Of a stretch of 50,820 nt of DNA, positions 9,227 through 18,642 are shown one piece after another. The position numbers were made by a program, and so were the translations under genes. The stretch's first letter is position 1. Each line of letters begins with the position of its first letter. This DNA is from Terriglobia bacterium (GTDB taxonomy: Bacteria; Acidobacteriota; Terriglobia; Bryobacterales; Bryobacteraceae), in the NCBI GenBank assembly GCA_021324615.1, contig JAJPIT010000044.1:1-50820 (forward strand), written 5' to 3'. The notes under the pieces are model-generated. The model was given only the letters and a program-made list of their open reading frames with translations, was not told where the DNA came from and did no database searches.

Positions 9227-11713
9227 CTAGAACGAAAAGGTGAGCTGGCCTTCGAAGGTTCGCGGCGTCACGAAATGCGTGCCGCTGAAGGTGGACAGGA
9301 AGTTGTAAAGCGCGTCCACGTTGGTCAGATTCGTAATGGTCAACTGCAACTTCACATGCAGACGCTCGCGCGTGTACAGATTGTCCGTGCCGACCCCCAG
9401 ATCCAGCAGATTGCGCGGAGCCACTCGCGTCGGATTGTGATCGGGATTGTAGGTTCCCGGGGCGGGAATCACCAGGCGGGCGGCGCCAAAGGCCGCATCG
9501 CAGGAGGTGATGGGGTGATTCAGCGCGGCCACCTGCGCTCCGCAATAGAACCCCACCGCCGCCTGCTGATCCGCGTCGAGCGCCAGCAGATCGGCGAGGC
9601 CGGTCACCGCCCCCGCCACCTCGCCGCTGTCGTAGCGCCAGGTCAGCGCGATCCACGGCTTTTTCTTCACCGGAGCTTCATAGCGAAGATAGGTGGTCTG
9701 CTGGAAGGCCTGGTCGTGATCGATGCGGAACACGCTCGTGTTTACCGGCGAATTGAAAATTAATCCTCCCGTTTCGGGCGGAAAATACCGCGCGCGCGTG
9801 TGACCGAAGGACATGAATCCGCTGAATCCATGGGTGGGCGTCAAGTTGACGCGCCCGTCGACGCCGTCGATCTTGGACTTGTACCAGGAGATGGGAAATA
9901 CCAGCGGCGTATCGAGCAGGGTGTCGAAATCGAACGCTCCGTGCGTATATTTCCAGAAATAATCCGACGAAATGACGATCTTTTTGCCGATGCTCTGCTC
10001 CAGGCCCACGTTGTACTGATCACGGCGGCCGGGTTTGAGCGGCGTTTGCCCGTAGGCGCCCAGCGCATTGGCGGCCAGCCCTCCGACGCCCGTTTCGCTC
10101 GAAAGAATCAGATTTTCGTTGTACGGCGTTTCGAGGGTGTGCGAATATCCGGCGCGAAACACCGTTCCGGTGCGCTTCACATGATAGGCGGCGCCGCCGC
10201 GCGGCTCAAACGCGTTTGCGTGCGAGATGCCGCGGTAAAAGTCGGCGCGCACGCCGCCATTCAGCGTCCAGTGGGCGAGCGTCAGCGAATCCTGCGCGTA
10301 CCAGGAATATTCGTCGATGTTGGCGCCTCCGGCAAAGGCCAGGTAATGGCCGCCTTCGGTCAGATCGAAGGGAACCAGGCCGGGCTGCGTGGCCGGATCG
10401 ATGAATCCGGGCTGCGTAATCGCGAACCGGAAGTCCTCGTGCAGCGCCGTGCGCTCGATCTGAACTCCGGTTTTGAAGTTATTGGCGGCCTTCACCCAGC
10501 TCACGTCGCCGCGCGAGCCGAAATTTTTCAGCCAGCGTTTCTCGCCGATCGTCGCCGGCTGATCGTTAAACGGATCGCGGCTGGGATCATAGTTGACGAA
10601 ATCCTCCCGGAGGTAGGGATTAAGGGTGAGCACCATGGAGGGGCTGAAGGTGTGGACCCAGTTGGGCGCGATGCTGAAGGTTTGCGTCAACTGCCGCTGA
10701 TCCTGGCCGGCGCTCTGTTGATCGTAGGTGTTCGGAATCTGGAACCAGTTGCGCGCCAAAAACAGATTGACGTGCGCCGAATCGTTCTGCCCCGGCTGAT
10801 AATCGAGGCGCGAAAAAATCGTTTCGCTGTTGCCGATATCGTGCATCGGATCGAGCTCCGGCGTGTCCAGAAAGCGGCCGGTGCGATTGGAGTCGGCGGC
10901 GATGAAGAATCCGAATCGCTTCAGTCCGAAGCCATAGTCGAAATCCTCGCCATAGGATCCGAACGTGCCGTAGTGCAGCGTCAGATCGCCGAAGGGATGG
11001 TCGGAGCCGAGGCCGGAGCGGGTCACCGCCGTCGCCACCAGGCTGGTCTTATCGCCGAATTCCGCGCTGGGCGTCGAGGTGGTCAGTTCCATCGACTGGA
11101 TCGCGTTCATCGGGATCTGCGTCGAAAATTGTTTGGACTGCTGATCCGTAATCGGCTGGCCATCCACGTACAACGAACTCTGGGCGTGATCGCCCAGAGG
11201 ATGATAAAAACCGTTGGAATCGGCGACGACCCCGGGACTGGCCAGCGTGATCAGGTCCGCCATGCCGGAGCCGGCCGACAGCGGCATCTTATTAAACAGG
11301 TTCGCGTCCATGTCGGTGTGCGAGGAGGGGACGGTCTCCAGCAAATCCTGGCCGGTTGCTTCCACGTTCACCTGCGTGGTTTCTCCGGCCAGCTCCAGCT
11401 TGAACGTGATGGTCACCGGAACGCTGCTGCGCACTTCGACGTCCTGCGATTTGGGGCTGAATCCCTGCGCCGTGACCTGAACGTGATACGGATTCGGCGG
11501 GATGTTGTGGAACGCGAACGCCCCATCCTCGCCGGTGGTCACCGTGCGGGTATAGCCGGAAACCGGATTGGATAACGTTACGGTCGCCGAAGGGACCAGC
11601 GCGCCGCTCGGATCGGTCACCGTGCCTTCAACGGTTCCCGCTCCGGTGGAGACTTGAGCGAAGCCGCGCGCGGCGCAGAGCAGGGCGGCGAAAACGCACC
11701 AACGTACAAACAC
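9227..11713 (-). CDS. Oar-like TonB-dependent outer-membrane receptor (2)
   Basis: About 828 residues from a GTG at 11713, which starts a signal peptide (VFVRWCVFAALLCAARGFA, cut before Q20). A carboxypeptidase-regulatory-like domain follows (VEGTVTDPSGALVPSATVTL), then a plug with SSLYVDGQPITDQQ, then a barrel ending in LTFSF with terminal Phe. It is shorter than the other two receptors in the window. The start is uncertain: the frame continues to a TTG at 11755, and the only AGGAG (on the minus strand) sits between the two. The ligand is unknown. Confidence 0.85.
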   Translation of the reverse strand: MFVRWCVFAALLCAARGFAQVSTGAGTVEGTVTDPSGALVPSATVTLSNPVSGYTRTVTTGEDGAFAFHNIPPNPYHVQVTAQGFSPKSQDVEVRSSVPVTITFKLELAGETTQVNVEATGQDLLETVPSSHTDMDANLFNKMPLSAGSGMADLITLASPGVVADSNGFYHPLGDHAQSSLYVDGQPITDQQSKQFSTQIPMNAIQSMELTTSTPSAEFGDKTSLVATAVTRSGLGSDHPFGDLTLHYGTFGSYGEDFDYGFGLKRFGFFIAADSNRTGRFLDTPELDPMHDIGNSETIFSRLDYQPGQNDSAHVNLFLARNWFQIPNTYDQQSAGQDQRQLTQTFSIAPNWVHTFSPSMVLTLNPYLREDFVNYDPSRDPFNDQPATIGEKRWLKNFGSRGDVSWVKAANNFKTGVQIERTALHEDFRFAITQPGFIDPATQPGLVPFDLTEGGHYLAFAGGANIDEYSWYAQDSLTLAHWTLNGGVRADFYRGISHANAFEPRGGAAYHVKRTGTVFRAGYSHTLETPYNENLILSSETGVGGLAANALGAYGQTPLKPGRRDQYNVGLEQSIGKKIVISSDYFWKYTHGAFDFDTLLDTPLVFPISWYKSKIDGVDGRVNLTPTHGFSGFMSFGHTRARYFPPETGGLIFNSPVNTSVFRIDHDQAFQQTTYLRYEAPVKKKPWIALTWRYDSGEVAGAVTGLADLLALDADQQAAVGFYCGAQVAALNHPITSCDAAFGAARLVIPAPGTYNPDHNPTRVAPRNLLDLGVGTDNLYTRERLHVKLQLTITNLTNVDALYNFLSTFSGTHFVTPRTFEGQLTFSF

Positions 11714-11851
11714 GCCATCTATTTTGCCGAAGCGGGAGGCCAAGCTCCTACCCAAATCGGATGAGCGGGCCCAGATCCGTGATCAGCGGGCGCCAGACGG
11801 CGGCCAGCGGGACCGCCGCGGGGCGGCGCCGGCGCATGGGAAAATGGCTTC

Positions 11852-13138
11852 TTGAGCACTTTCTGGATCAAAAATTTCGGCTGCCGCGCCTCACAAGCCG
11901 ACGGCGCGGCGCTTGCAGCCGGCCTGGCGGCGCGCGGGCTCTCTTCGGTCAGCGATTTTCGCCAGGCCGAAGTGGTCGTGTTGAACACATGCACGGTCAC
12001 CTCCACGGCCGATGAGGAGGTGCGGCAGATGATCCGCCGGATTCACCGGCAGAGCCCGTCGGCGCGGATCGTGGTGACCGGATGCTACGCCCAGCGCGCG
12101 CCGGAAGAGATCGCGGCGATGGACGGCGTGGCGCTGGTGGCGGGAAATTCGCATAAAACGAAGATTCCCGAGCTTGTTTTTGCCGATTATCACGGCGAAA
12201 TTGCGGTCGGAGATATTTTCGATCAGAGGGATTTTCTTTCGGCGCCGGTCGAGGATGCCGCCGGGGACCGCACCCGGCCCAATTTAAAGATTCAGGACGG
12301 CTGCAACCATCGCTGCTCCTTCTGCATTATTCCTTACGTACGCGGCCGCAGCCGCAGCGCGCCGGCCGAAAGCGTGATCAGCCAGGTTCGCGCGCTGGCG
12401 GAAAAATACCGCGAGGTCGTGCTCAGCGGAATCAATCTGGGGCGCTGGGGGCGCGATCTTCCCGGCCGCACGCGGCTGGTGGATCTGATTCGCCGGATTT
12501 TGGAGGAGACCGGCGTCGAACGGCTGCGGCTCAGCTCGGTGGAGCCGATGGATCTTTCCGACGAACTGCTGGGCCTGATGGCCGAATCGGATCGAATCGC
12601 GAAACACGTTCACGCTCCGCTGCAATCCGGCTGCGATGCGGTTCTGCGGCGGATGCGCCGCAAGTACCGCCGGCGCCATTACGAGGACCGCATTCACACG
12701 GCCCGGTCGCTGATGCCGGACTGCGCGGTGGGCGCCGACGTGATGACCGGCTTCCCCGGCGAAACCGACGCCGAGTTTGCCGAATCGCTCGCCTTTATCG
12801 ACGCGCTGCCTTTCACGTATCTGCACGTGTTCACATATTCGGAGCGGCCGGGCACGCCCGCGGCATCCATGCCTCAAGTTCCGATCGAAATACGAAAAGA
12901 ACGGACGCGCATCTTGCGCGAACTTGCTTCGCGCAAGAACCTGGAGTTCCGCCGGGCCATGGTCGGACGCGTACTTTCCGCGGTGACGCTCGAGGAGGGC
13001 ACAGCGGCGCTGAGCGAAAATTATCTGAAGATCACGCTGGCCGCGCCGCGGCCGGCAAACCGCCTCATCGACGTGCGCATCGGCGGCATCGCGGGCGACC
13101 GGCTGACGGAAGCCGGCGCGCTGGCAGTGCTTCACTAA
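11852..13138 (+). CDS. mtaB: MtaB/MiaB-family tRNA methylthiotransferase
   Basis: A 428-residue radical-SAM methylthiotransferase. The N-terminal UPF0004 domain has its three cluster cysteines C11, C47 and C78. The radical SAM motif is C151-NHR-C155-SF-C158. A C-terminal TRAM domain begins around residue 370. The family adds a methylthio group to a modified adenosine at tRNA position 37. The 428-residue length and CNHRCSFCIIP favour MtaB (t6A to ms2t6A) over MiaB or RimO. It starts at TTG; no in-frame ATG or GTG lies close upstream. Its 3' end overlaps the next, convergent gene by 4 bases. Confidence 0.88.
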   Translation: MSTFWIKNFGCRASQADGAALAAGLAARGLSSVSDFRQAEVVVLNTCTVTSTADEEVRQMIRRIHRQSPSARIVVTGCYAQRAPEEIAAMDGVALVAGNSHKTKIPELVFADYHGEIAVGDIFDQRDFLSAPVEDAAGDRTRPNLKIQDGCNHRCSFCIIPYVRGRSRSAPAESVISQVRALAEKYREVVLSGINLGRWGRDLPGRTRLVDLIRRILEETGVERLRLSSVEPMDLSDELLGLMAESDRIAKHVHAPLQSGCDAVLRRMRRKYRRRHYEDRIHTARSLMPDCAVGADVMTGFPGETDAEFAESLAFIDALPFTYLHVFTYSERPGTPAASMPQVPIEIRKERTRILRELASRKNLEFRRAMVGRVLSAVTLEEGTAALSENYLKITLAAPRPANRLIDVRIGGIAGDRLTEAGALAVLH

Positions 13139-13311
13139 TCCTGCTCGTCGTACTCTTCGTCGTCATCCAAATCGCCGTCGCCTGCGAGTCCCTCCGGGCC
13201 GGGTTCTTCCACATCCCAGTCGTCCAGATCATCTTCCTCCCGGTCTCCCGCCTGGTGGAGGTTTTCCTCCACGCTCCCCAATTGCCGGCGAATCTCGGGC
13301 ACTTTGGCCAT
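13135..13311 (-). CDS. Small, highly acidic hypothetical protein
   Basis: A 58-residue protein starting MAKVPEIRRQLGSVEENLHQ and ending in an Asp/Glu-rich tail. I count 24 Asp/Glu against 4 Lys/Arg. An AAGGGG ribosome-binding site lies about 8 bases before the ATG, which supports translation. No domain is recognised. The basic, helix-prone N-terminus with a disordered acidic tail could suit a nucleic-acid mimic or a chaperone-like role, but that is speculation. It is convergent with the methylthiotransferase gene and divergent from the acetyltransferase gene. Confidence 0.6.
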   Translation of the reverse strand: MAKVPEIRRQLGSVEENLHQAGDREEDDLDDWDVEEPGPEGLAGDGDLDDDEEYDEQD

Positions 13312-13456
13312 AGCATTATCCCCTTTCGGGACGGATGGACAATAGTGAGACCTGCGCGGCGGCGGCGTGTTTCGCGCCGCCGGCATTTAACCGCTTCGCG
13401 GAGCCGACACGCATGCCGCTCTTCCGGACGGCGATAAGCTGGAATCAGGAGAAGTT

Positions 13457-13828
13457 ATGGCGGAAAAGATCGATCCGGTCGAAGAGGCATCGGAAGAATC
13501 GTTCCCGGCCAGCGATGCGCCTTCCTGGACGGTGCGGGATGCTCCGGAAGCGGCGGTAATTCATAACTCCGCCGGGCGCCGGTTTGAAGTATCCATGCAC
13601 GGGGGAAGGGCGTTTCTCGATTATCAGCTCGCCGGAGGCGAGCTCACGCTCCGCCACACCGAAGTGCCGCCGGAGCTGCGCGGGCGCGGCGCGGGAGGAG
13701 CGCTGGTTCAAGCGGCGCTTGATTTTGCGCGGCGCGAAAAGCTGAAAGTGATCGCCGCCTGCCCGTTCGCGCGCGCCTGTCTCCAGCGCCAGCCCCCGCC
13801 TCCCGGTGTGGATATAATTACGGCGTGA
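13457..13828 (+). CDS. GNAT-like N-acetyltransferase (YjdJ type)
   Basis: A 123-residue protein. Residues ~35-115 match the short GNAT form of the YjdJ/Acetyltransf_CG group: FLDYQLAGGELTLRHTEVP, then the acetyl-CoA-binding loop PELRGRGAGGALV, then a helix and strand with CPFARACLQR. The substrate is unknown. Residues 5-24 (IDPVEEASEESFPASDAPSW) form a Ser/Glu-rich extension of a kind I recall from other small bacterial proteins. AGGAGA precedes the ATG by 5 bases. The stop overlaps the next start as TGATG, so it is probably coupled to the peptidase gene. Confidence 0.82.
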   Translation: MAEKIDPVEEASEESFPASDAPSWTVRDAPEAAVIHNSAGRRFEVSMHGGRAFLDYQLAGGELTLRHTEVPPELRGRGAGGALVQAALDFARREKLKVIAACPFARACLQRQPPPPGVDIITA

Positions 13829-15408
13829 TGCCTCGAACGGCCGCGCTGTTGCTTGCTTCCCTGACGCTTTTTGCCTCCGATTTGGCGCGGGAGGGAGTGC
13901 GATGGTGGTCGCACGTTCAGGTTCTGGCCGACGACAAGATGGAGGGCCGCAATACGGGCAGCGAAGGCCATCGCAAGGCGGCCCGCTTCGTCTCCACCGA
14001 GTTCGAACGCGCGGGGCTGAAGCCGGCGGGAACCTCCGGCTATATCCAGCCGATCGAATTCGGCGTGCGCAAACTCGATGAGCCCGCCTCCAGCCTGGCG
14101 ATCGTCCGCAAGGGCGCAGTGACTCCGCTGGTGCTGGGCGACGATGCCTCTTTCAGCTTGCGCGCGGATCTGGCGCCCGACGTGGATGCACCGGCGGTGT
14201 TTGTCGGCTTCGGCCTGGTGGTGCCCGAAAAGGGAATCGACGATCTGGCCGGACTCGACCTGAAGGGCAAGATCGCTGTTTTTCTGACCGGCGGGCCCTC
14301 CTCGATTCCGAGCGCGCTCAAGGCGCACTACTCCTCCGCCGCGGAGCGATGGAAAGCGATGCAGAAGGCCGGCGCGATCGGCCTGGCGTCGATTCCGAAT
14401 CCGCGATCGATGGATATTCCGTGGGAGCGGGCGCGGCTGGCGCGTTTGAATCCGACGATGAGCCTGGCCGATGAATCCGCGTCGGAATCGCGCGGCGAGC
14501 AGTTCGCGATCAACGTGAATCCGGCGCGAGCCGAGAAGCTTTTCGCCGGCTCCGGCCATAGTTTCGCGGAAATTTTGAAGCTGGCCGACGCGGACCAGAA
14601 GCTGCCGCGGTTCCCGCTCGGCTTGAATTTCCGGGCGCACGTCAAAATCGATCGATCGCGCGTCGAATCGCAAAACGTCGTCGGGCTGCGGCCTGGCGAG
14701 GACCCGGCGCTCAAGAACGAGTACGTGATTTTTTCCGCGCACCTGGATCACCTGGGCGTGGGCGAGCCGATCCATGGCGACCGGATTTACAACGGCGCCA
14801 TGGACGACGCTTCCGGCGTCGCGTCGCTGATCGAGATTGCGACATTAATGAAGGAAGCGAATGCGCACCTGAAGCGCAGCGTCCTTTTTCTGGCGGTTAC
14901 CGGCGAGGAGAAAGGCGAGCAGGGGTCGCTCTATTTCGCCACTCACCCGACCGTGCCGAAGTCCGCGATTGTCGCCGATATAAATATGGACATGTTCCTG
15001 CCGCTGTTTCCGCTGAAATATCTGGAGGTGCAAGGTCTGGCGGAATCGACGCTGGGCGATGACATTCGGGCGGTTTGCGAAAAAGCCGGCGTCCAGGTGC
15101 AAGCCGATAAGGAACCGGATAAGAACCGTTTTATCCGCAGCGATCAGTACAGCTTCATCAAGCAAGGCGTTCCGGCTCTGGCGTTCAAATTCGGCTGGAT
15201 CCCCGGCAGTCCGGAGGAAAAAACGTTTCAGGACTGGATCAAATATCGCTACCATGCTCCATCCGACGATTTGAGCCAGCCCGTGGACAAGACCGCGGCC
15301 GCGCAGTTCAATCGCATTCTGCTCGATTTGGGCGAGCGGGTGGCGAACGCCAAGGACCGCCCGCGCTGGAAGCCGGACAGCTTTTTCCGGCGGTTCGCCA
15401 GTGAGTAA
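13828..15408 (+). CDS. M28-family metallopeptidase with PA domain
   Basis: A 526-residue exported aminopeptidase-like protein. It has a hydrophobic N-terminus (1-17), a PA-domain insertion (~115-240, GFGLVVPEKGIDDLAGLDLKGKIAVF) and a catalytic M28 domain. The dinuclear zinc ligands can be read as H305, D326, E361, D388 and H476, with E360 as general base (TGEEKGEQG). It probably removes N-terminal residues from peptides in the periplasm or outside. The ATG at 13828 overlaps the acetyltransferase stop; a GTG at 13825 would add one residue. Confidence 0.9.
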   Translation: MPRTAALLLASLTLFASDLAREGVRWWSHVQVLADDKMEGRNTGSEGHRKAARFVSTEFERAGLKPAGTSGYIQPIEFGVRKLDEPASSLAIVRKGAVTPLVLGDDASFSLRADLAPDVDAPAVFVGFGLVVPEKGIDDLAGLDLKGKIAVFLTGGPSSIPSALKAHYSSAAERWKAMQKAGAIGLASIPNPRSMDIPWERARLARLNPTMSLADESASESRGEQFAINVNPARAEKLFAGSGHSFAEILKLADADQKLPRFPLGLNFRAHVKIDRSRVESQNVVGLRPGEDPALKNEYVIFSAHLDHLGVGEPIHGDRIYNGAMDDASGVASLIEIATLMKEANAHLKRSVLFLAVTGEEKGEQGSLYFATHPTVPKSAIVADINMDMFLPLFPLKYLEVQGLAESTLGDDIRAVCEKAGVQVQADKEPDKNRFIRSDQYSFIKQGVPALAFKFGWIPGSPEEKTFQDWIKYRYHAPSDDLSQPVDKTAAAQFNRILLDLGERVANAKDRPRWKPDSFFRRFASE

Positions 15409-15494
15409 TTCCGCGGCCGCTGTTTTTGCGGCCGAAGACGGCGGCGCAGTTTTTCATGGCCAGCGCTGGCGGCGCAGTCCCGGATCGAGCGGCG

Positions 15495-16670
15495 TCACCG
15501 CGCGGCCTGAGGGAAGACCAGCGGCGTGTCCACAGGGAGCTTGAGCAACTCCTGGTACAACGCCCGATACCGGCCGGACATAAGTTCTTGAGTATGGCCG
15601 GTCCGGAACAGGCGCAGGGCGCTGGCGGCCTTTTCGGCGGCCAGCCGCGGATCGCTCATCAGAGCTCCCATCGCCTCGGCCAGCGCTGCGGCGTTCTTCA
15701 CGGGCACAATCAAGGCTCCCTCGCCATGGGCGACCGGTTCCAGATTGCCGCCGATGGAGGTCGCCACCACCGGCTTTCCCGCCGACATCGCCTCCAACAG
15801 CGAAATAGACATGCCTTCGTGCAGGCTTGGCAGAACGACAATGTCGGCCGCGTTCAATAAATCCGGTATGTCGTTCCGGAAGCCGGCGAAAAGCACCGTG
15901 CCGCTGAGTTGGGCGCGCATGACTCGCCGTTCAAGCGCGGGGCGAAGCGGGCCATCGCCCGCCAGCACCACGCGAAACGGCCGATCGGGGAATCGCGGGC
16001 GCAGCAAAGCGGCGGCGTCGATGAGGTATTCGAGCCCCTTGCCATGAAACAAGCGTCCGGGAGTGAGAAACACCGTTTCAGCCCCGGAGATTTGCAGCTC
16101 ATCGCGAACCTGCCGCGCGTCCCTGCGGATCAGCCGCTGAACGTCGGGAATTCCGTTGGGAATCGCGACGATCTTTTCGGGTCCGCCGATCTTCCACCGC
16201 AATCCCCAGTCGCGATGATAGTGGCTCACCGTGACAATGCGATGGCAGCAGCGCGCGGCATATTGTTCCAGCGTGCGCCAAACCAGCGACGACACCGCGC
16301 CCGACTCTTCGTGAAACGGGAAACTGTGCGCCGTATGGACAATGGCCGGAATCCCCGCGCGAAATGCGGCAAGGCGGCCTACAAATCCCGCCTTCGAGGT
16401 GTGAGTATGCACCAGGTCGTAGGGATTCGCTTTCAGAAAGCGATACAGCTTATGAAGCCCGCGCAGATCGCGCCAGGGGCGGATATCCCGCCAGATCACG
16501 TTTAAATCCACGACGCCCATGCCGCGCGACCGGAACATCTTCTGGCAAACCGGATCGGTCGCCAGAACGTCGACCTGCCATCCGGCCTCCTGCGCCATTT
16601 CGGCGAGCGCCACAATAATGCTTCCTCCGCCGCCCCACTTCGAATCCCCGAGGATGTGCAGAATTCTCAT
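15495..16670 (-). CDS. GT4-family glycosyltransferase
   Basis: A 391-residue GT-B-fold enzyme, the last gene of the polysaccharide operon. The N-terminal acceptor domain starts MRILHILGDSKWGGGGS and has HTHTSKAGFVGRLAA. The C-terminal donor domain has LTPGRLFHGKGLEYLIDA and the nucleotide-sugar motif HEGMSISLLEAMSAGKPVVA (E-x7-E). It transfers a sugar from an NDP-sugar to a growing lipid-linked repeat on the cytoplasmic side. It starts one base past the capD-like stop. It is the only glycosyltransferase in this cluster. Donor and acceptor are unknown. Confidence 0.9.
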   Translation of the reverse strand: MRILHILGDSKWGGGGSIIVALAEMAQEAGWQVDVLATDPVCQKMFRSRGMGVVDLNVIWRDIRPWRDLRGLHKLYRFLKANPYDLVHTHTSKAGFVGRLAAFRAGIPAIVHTAHSFPFHEESGAVSSLVWRTLEQYAARCCHRIVTVSHYHRDWGLRWKIGGPEKIVAIPNGIPDVQRLIRRDARQVRDELQISGAETVFLTPGRLFHGKGLEYLIDAAALLRPRFPDRPFRVVLAGDGPLRPALERRVMRAQLSGTVLFAGFRNDIPDLLNAADIVVLPSLHEGMSISLLEAMSAGKPVVATSIGGNLEPVAHGEGALIVPVKNAAALAEAMGALMSDPRLAAEKAASALRLFRTGHTQELMSGRYRALYQELLKLPVDTPLVFPQAAR

Positions 16671-16671
16671 A

Positions 16672-18627
16672 TCAGGAAAACGCCGGAATGGAAGCCGGCT
16701 TGGCCGGCTCGGGCGCGGGCATGGAAGCGCGCGCGGCGCCTGCCTTGGCCCTCTTCCAGCGCTCGCTTGGGCGATACTCCGGAACCAGGTCCTGAATGTG
16801 CTCGACGATGGCTGTTTCCGCCCGCTGATCGGTCAGGCGGCGAAGCTCGGCCAGCCAGGATACGATCGAGCTCCACTCCGGCGGGGTCTGGCGGAAGATT
16901 TTGATTTTTTGATGACCGGTCGGCAGAACTTTTTCGGCCGGCAGGTTCGTTTCTTCGAAAAGCTTTTCGCCGGGGCGCAGGCCGGTGAAGCGAATATCAA
17001 TATCCTGATACGGAACAAGCCCGGCCAGGCGGATCATGTTGATGGCCAGGTCGAGCACCCGCACCGGCTCGCCCATATCCAGAACGAAAATCTCCGATCC
17101 TTTGCCCATGGCGTGCGCGCACAGCACCAGGGAGACCGCTTCCGAGGCGGTCATGAAATAGCGCTGGACGTCGGGATGAGTGACTTTCACCGGCCCGCCG
17201 CACTGGATCTGCTGCTGGAAAATCGGCACCACGCTGCCGTTGCTGCCCAGCACGTTTCCGAAGCGCACGGAAACGCACTTGGTATTCCGCCCTTCGCGCG
17301 AGGAGGCCGAAGCGGAGACGATCATTTCGCAGACCCGCTTGGTGGCGCCCATCACGTTGGTCGGATTCACCGCCTTGTCCGAAGAGATCATCAGAAAGTT
17401 CGGGACGCGATACTGCTGGACGGTTTGAATCAGATTGAGCGTTCCAAAAATGTTGTTGTGCACCGCCTCCAGAACATGCGTCTCCATCATCGGGACGTGT
17501 TTATACGCCGCGGCGTGAAACACCGAGTCGACCGGGCACTGGCCGAAGACCTGATCCAGACGTTCGCGGTCGCGAATGTCGCCAAGCGCGGGAACAAAGT
17601 CGAGCTCCGGATATTTGTCGCGCAGCTCGCACTCGATGCGGAACAGATCGCTCTCGGCCTGATCGAAGGCGATCAATCGCGACGGATGGAAGCGCGCGAT
17701 CTGCCGGCAGAGCTCGGATCCGATCGAACCCGCGGCTCCGGTGACCAGCACGCACTGTCCGGCCAGACGCTCGCGCACCGGCGCTTCGTCCAGTTGCACG
17801 GCGGGCCGGCCGAGCAGGTCAGTCACCGCCACGTCGCGGATCTGTTCGGCGAGCACCTTGCGATTCAACAGATCGCCCAGGCCGGGAATGGTTTTGCAGG
17901 GAATGTGCGCGGCCTGGCAGTTCGCCACCGCTTCCCGCCGCTCGCGCCCGCTGGCCGATGGCATCGCGATCACGATCTCCTCCACGCGCGCCCGGTGGCG
18001 GTTCAGATGGGCGACGATGGAGGCGGCCTGGCGCCCGCAGCCGAGAACGCGCACGCCCATCAGCGCCGCGCCGCGCTTCGACTCATCATCGTCGAGAAAT
18101 CCGACAACGTGATAGCCCAGAGATTTGTTTCCCCGAATCTCGCGCAGCAGCGTTGCGCCCGCCTCGCCCGCTCCGTAAATCAGGATATTCTTCCGCTTCT
18201 GCCCGGGCGTGCGCCGTCCCGCCGAGTCCAGGTAAAAACGTCCGGCATAGCGCAGGACCAGCGTGGAAAGACAGCAGACCAGAAAGTCGATCACGCAGAT
18301 GGAGCGGGAAAAACCGCCGGGAAAGTACAGGCTCGTGAGCAGCGCCACAACCAGGGTGAACACCGCCGAAGCCAGCAGGTTGATCATCAGCAGCCGCCGC
18401 AGATCGCACAGCTCGGCAAACATCCATAGGCTGCGGTGCAATCCGGCGAGATAAAAGACCGGCGCTTTGGCCGCCGCCGCGGCGATCAGCATCATCGCCA
18501 GAATGACCAAGACCCGCCGCGGGATGGCAAAGTCAAAGCGCAGCTCGAAGGCCGCCAGGCAGGAGAACAAAACCGCCGCCAGGTAGCCGATCGCCGCCCC
18601 GAATTTAGAGACCCGGTGAGTACTCAT
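16672..18627 (-). CDS. CapD/WbpM-like nucleotide-sugar 4,6-dehydratase
   Basis: A 651-residue membrane-anchored protein of the large CapD/WbpM/PglF type. Four hydrophobic segments lie within ~10-125. A first Rossmann domain (YGAGEAGATLLREI, ~151-164) is followed by the catalytic short-chain dehydrogenase domain with TGAAGSIGSE (296-305). The active-site stretch is SSDKAVNPTNVMGATKR (415-431), with Met426 and Lys430 in the places used by this family instead of Tyr-Lys. It would convert UDP-GlcNAc to a 4-keto-6-deoxy sugar. The DegT aminotransferase encoded just upstream in the operon is the natural next step. Confidence 0.9.
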   Translation of the reverse strand: MSTHRVSKFGAAIGYLAAVLFSCLAAFELRFDFAIPRRVLVILAMMLIAAAAAKAPVFYLAGLHRSLWMFAELCDLRRLLMINLLASAVFTLVVALLTSLYFPGGFSRSICVIDFLVCCLSTLVLRYAGRFYLDSAGRRTPGQKRKNILIYGAGEAGATLLREIRGNKSLGYHVVGFLDDDESKRGAALMGVRVLGCGRQAASIVAHLNRHRARVEEIVIAMPSASGRERREAVANCQAAHIPCKTIPGLGDLLNRKVLAEQIRDVAVTDLLGRPAVQLDEAPVRERLAGQCVLVTGAAGSIGSELCRQIARFHPSRLIAFDQAESDLFRIECELRDKYPELDFVPALGDIRDRERLDQVFGQCPVDSVFHAAAYKHVPMMETHVLEAVHNNIFGTLNLIQTVQQYRVPNFLMISSDKAVNPTNVMGATKRVCEMIVSASASSREGRNTKCVSVRFGNVLGSNGSVVPIFQQQIQCGGPVKVTHPDVQRYFMTASEAVSLVLCAHAMGKGSEIFVLDMGEPVRVLDLAINMIRLAGLVPYQDIDIRFTGLRPGEKLFEETNLPAEKVLPTGHQKIKIFRQTPPEWSSIVSWLAELRRLTDQRAETAIVEHIQDLVPEYRPSERWKRAKAGAARASMPAPEPAKPASIPAFS

Positions 18628-18642
18628 AATCTTGGTGGACCA

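Noticed and set aside
9800-11575. 591-codon plus-strand open frame
   Set aside because: Antisense to the second Oar-like receptor; no motif or ribosome-binding site supports it.
15414-15434. Hairpin CGGCCGC / GCGGCCG between convergent genes as a terminator
   Set aside because: The T-run lies in the loop, and the stem is not followed by Ts on the plus strand, so it does not fit an intrinsic terminator well.
16519-18429. 636-codon plus-strand open frame
   Set aside because: Antisense to the CapD-like dehydratase. Composition is typical of reverse-frame reading of a high-GC gene.
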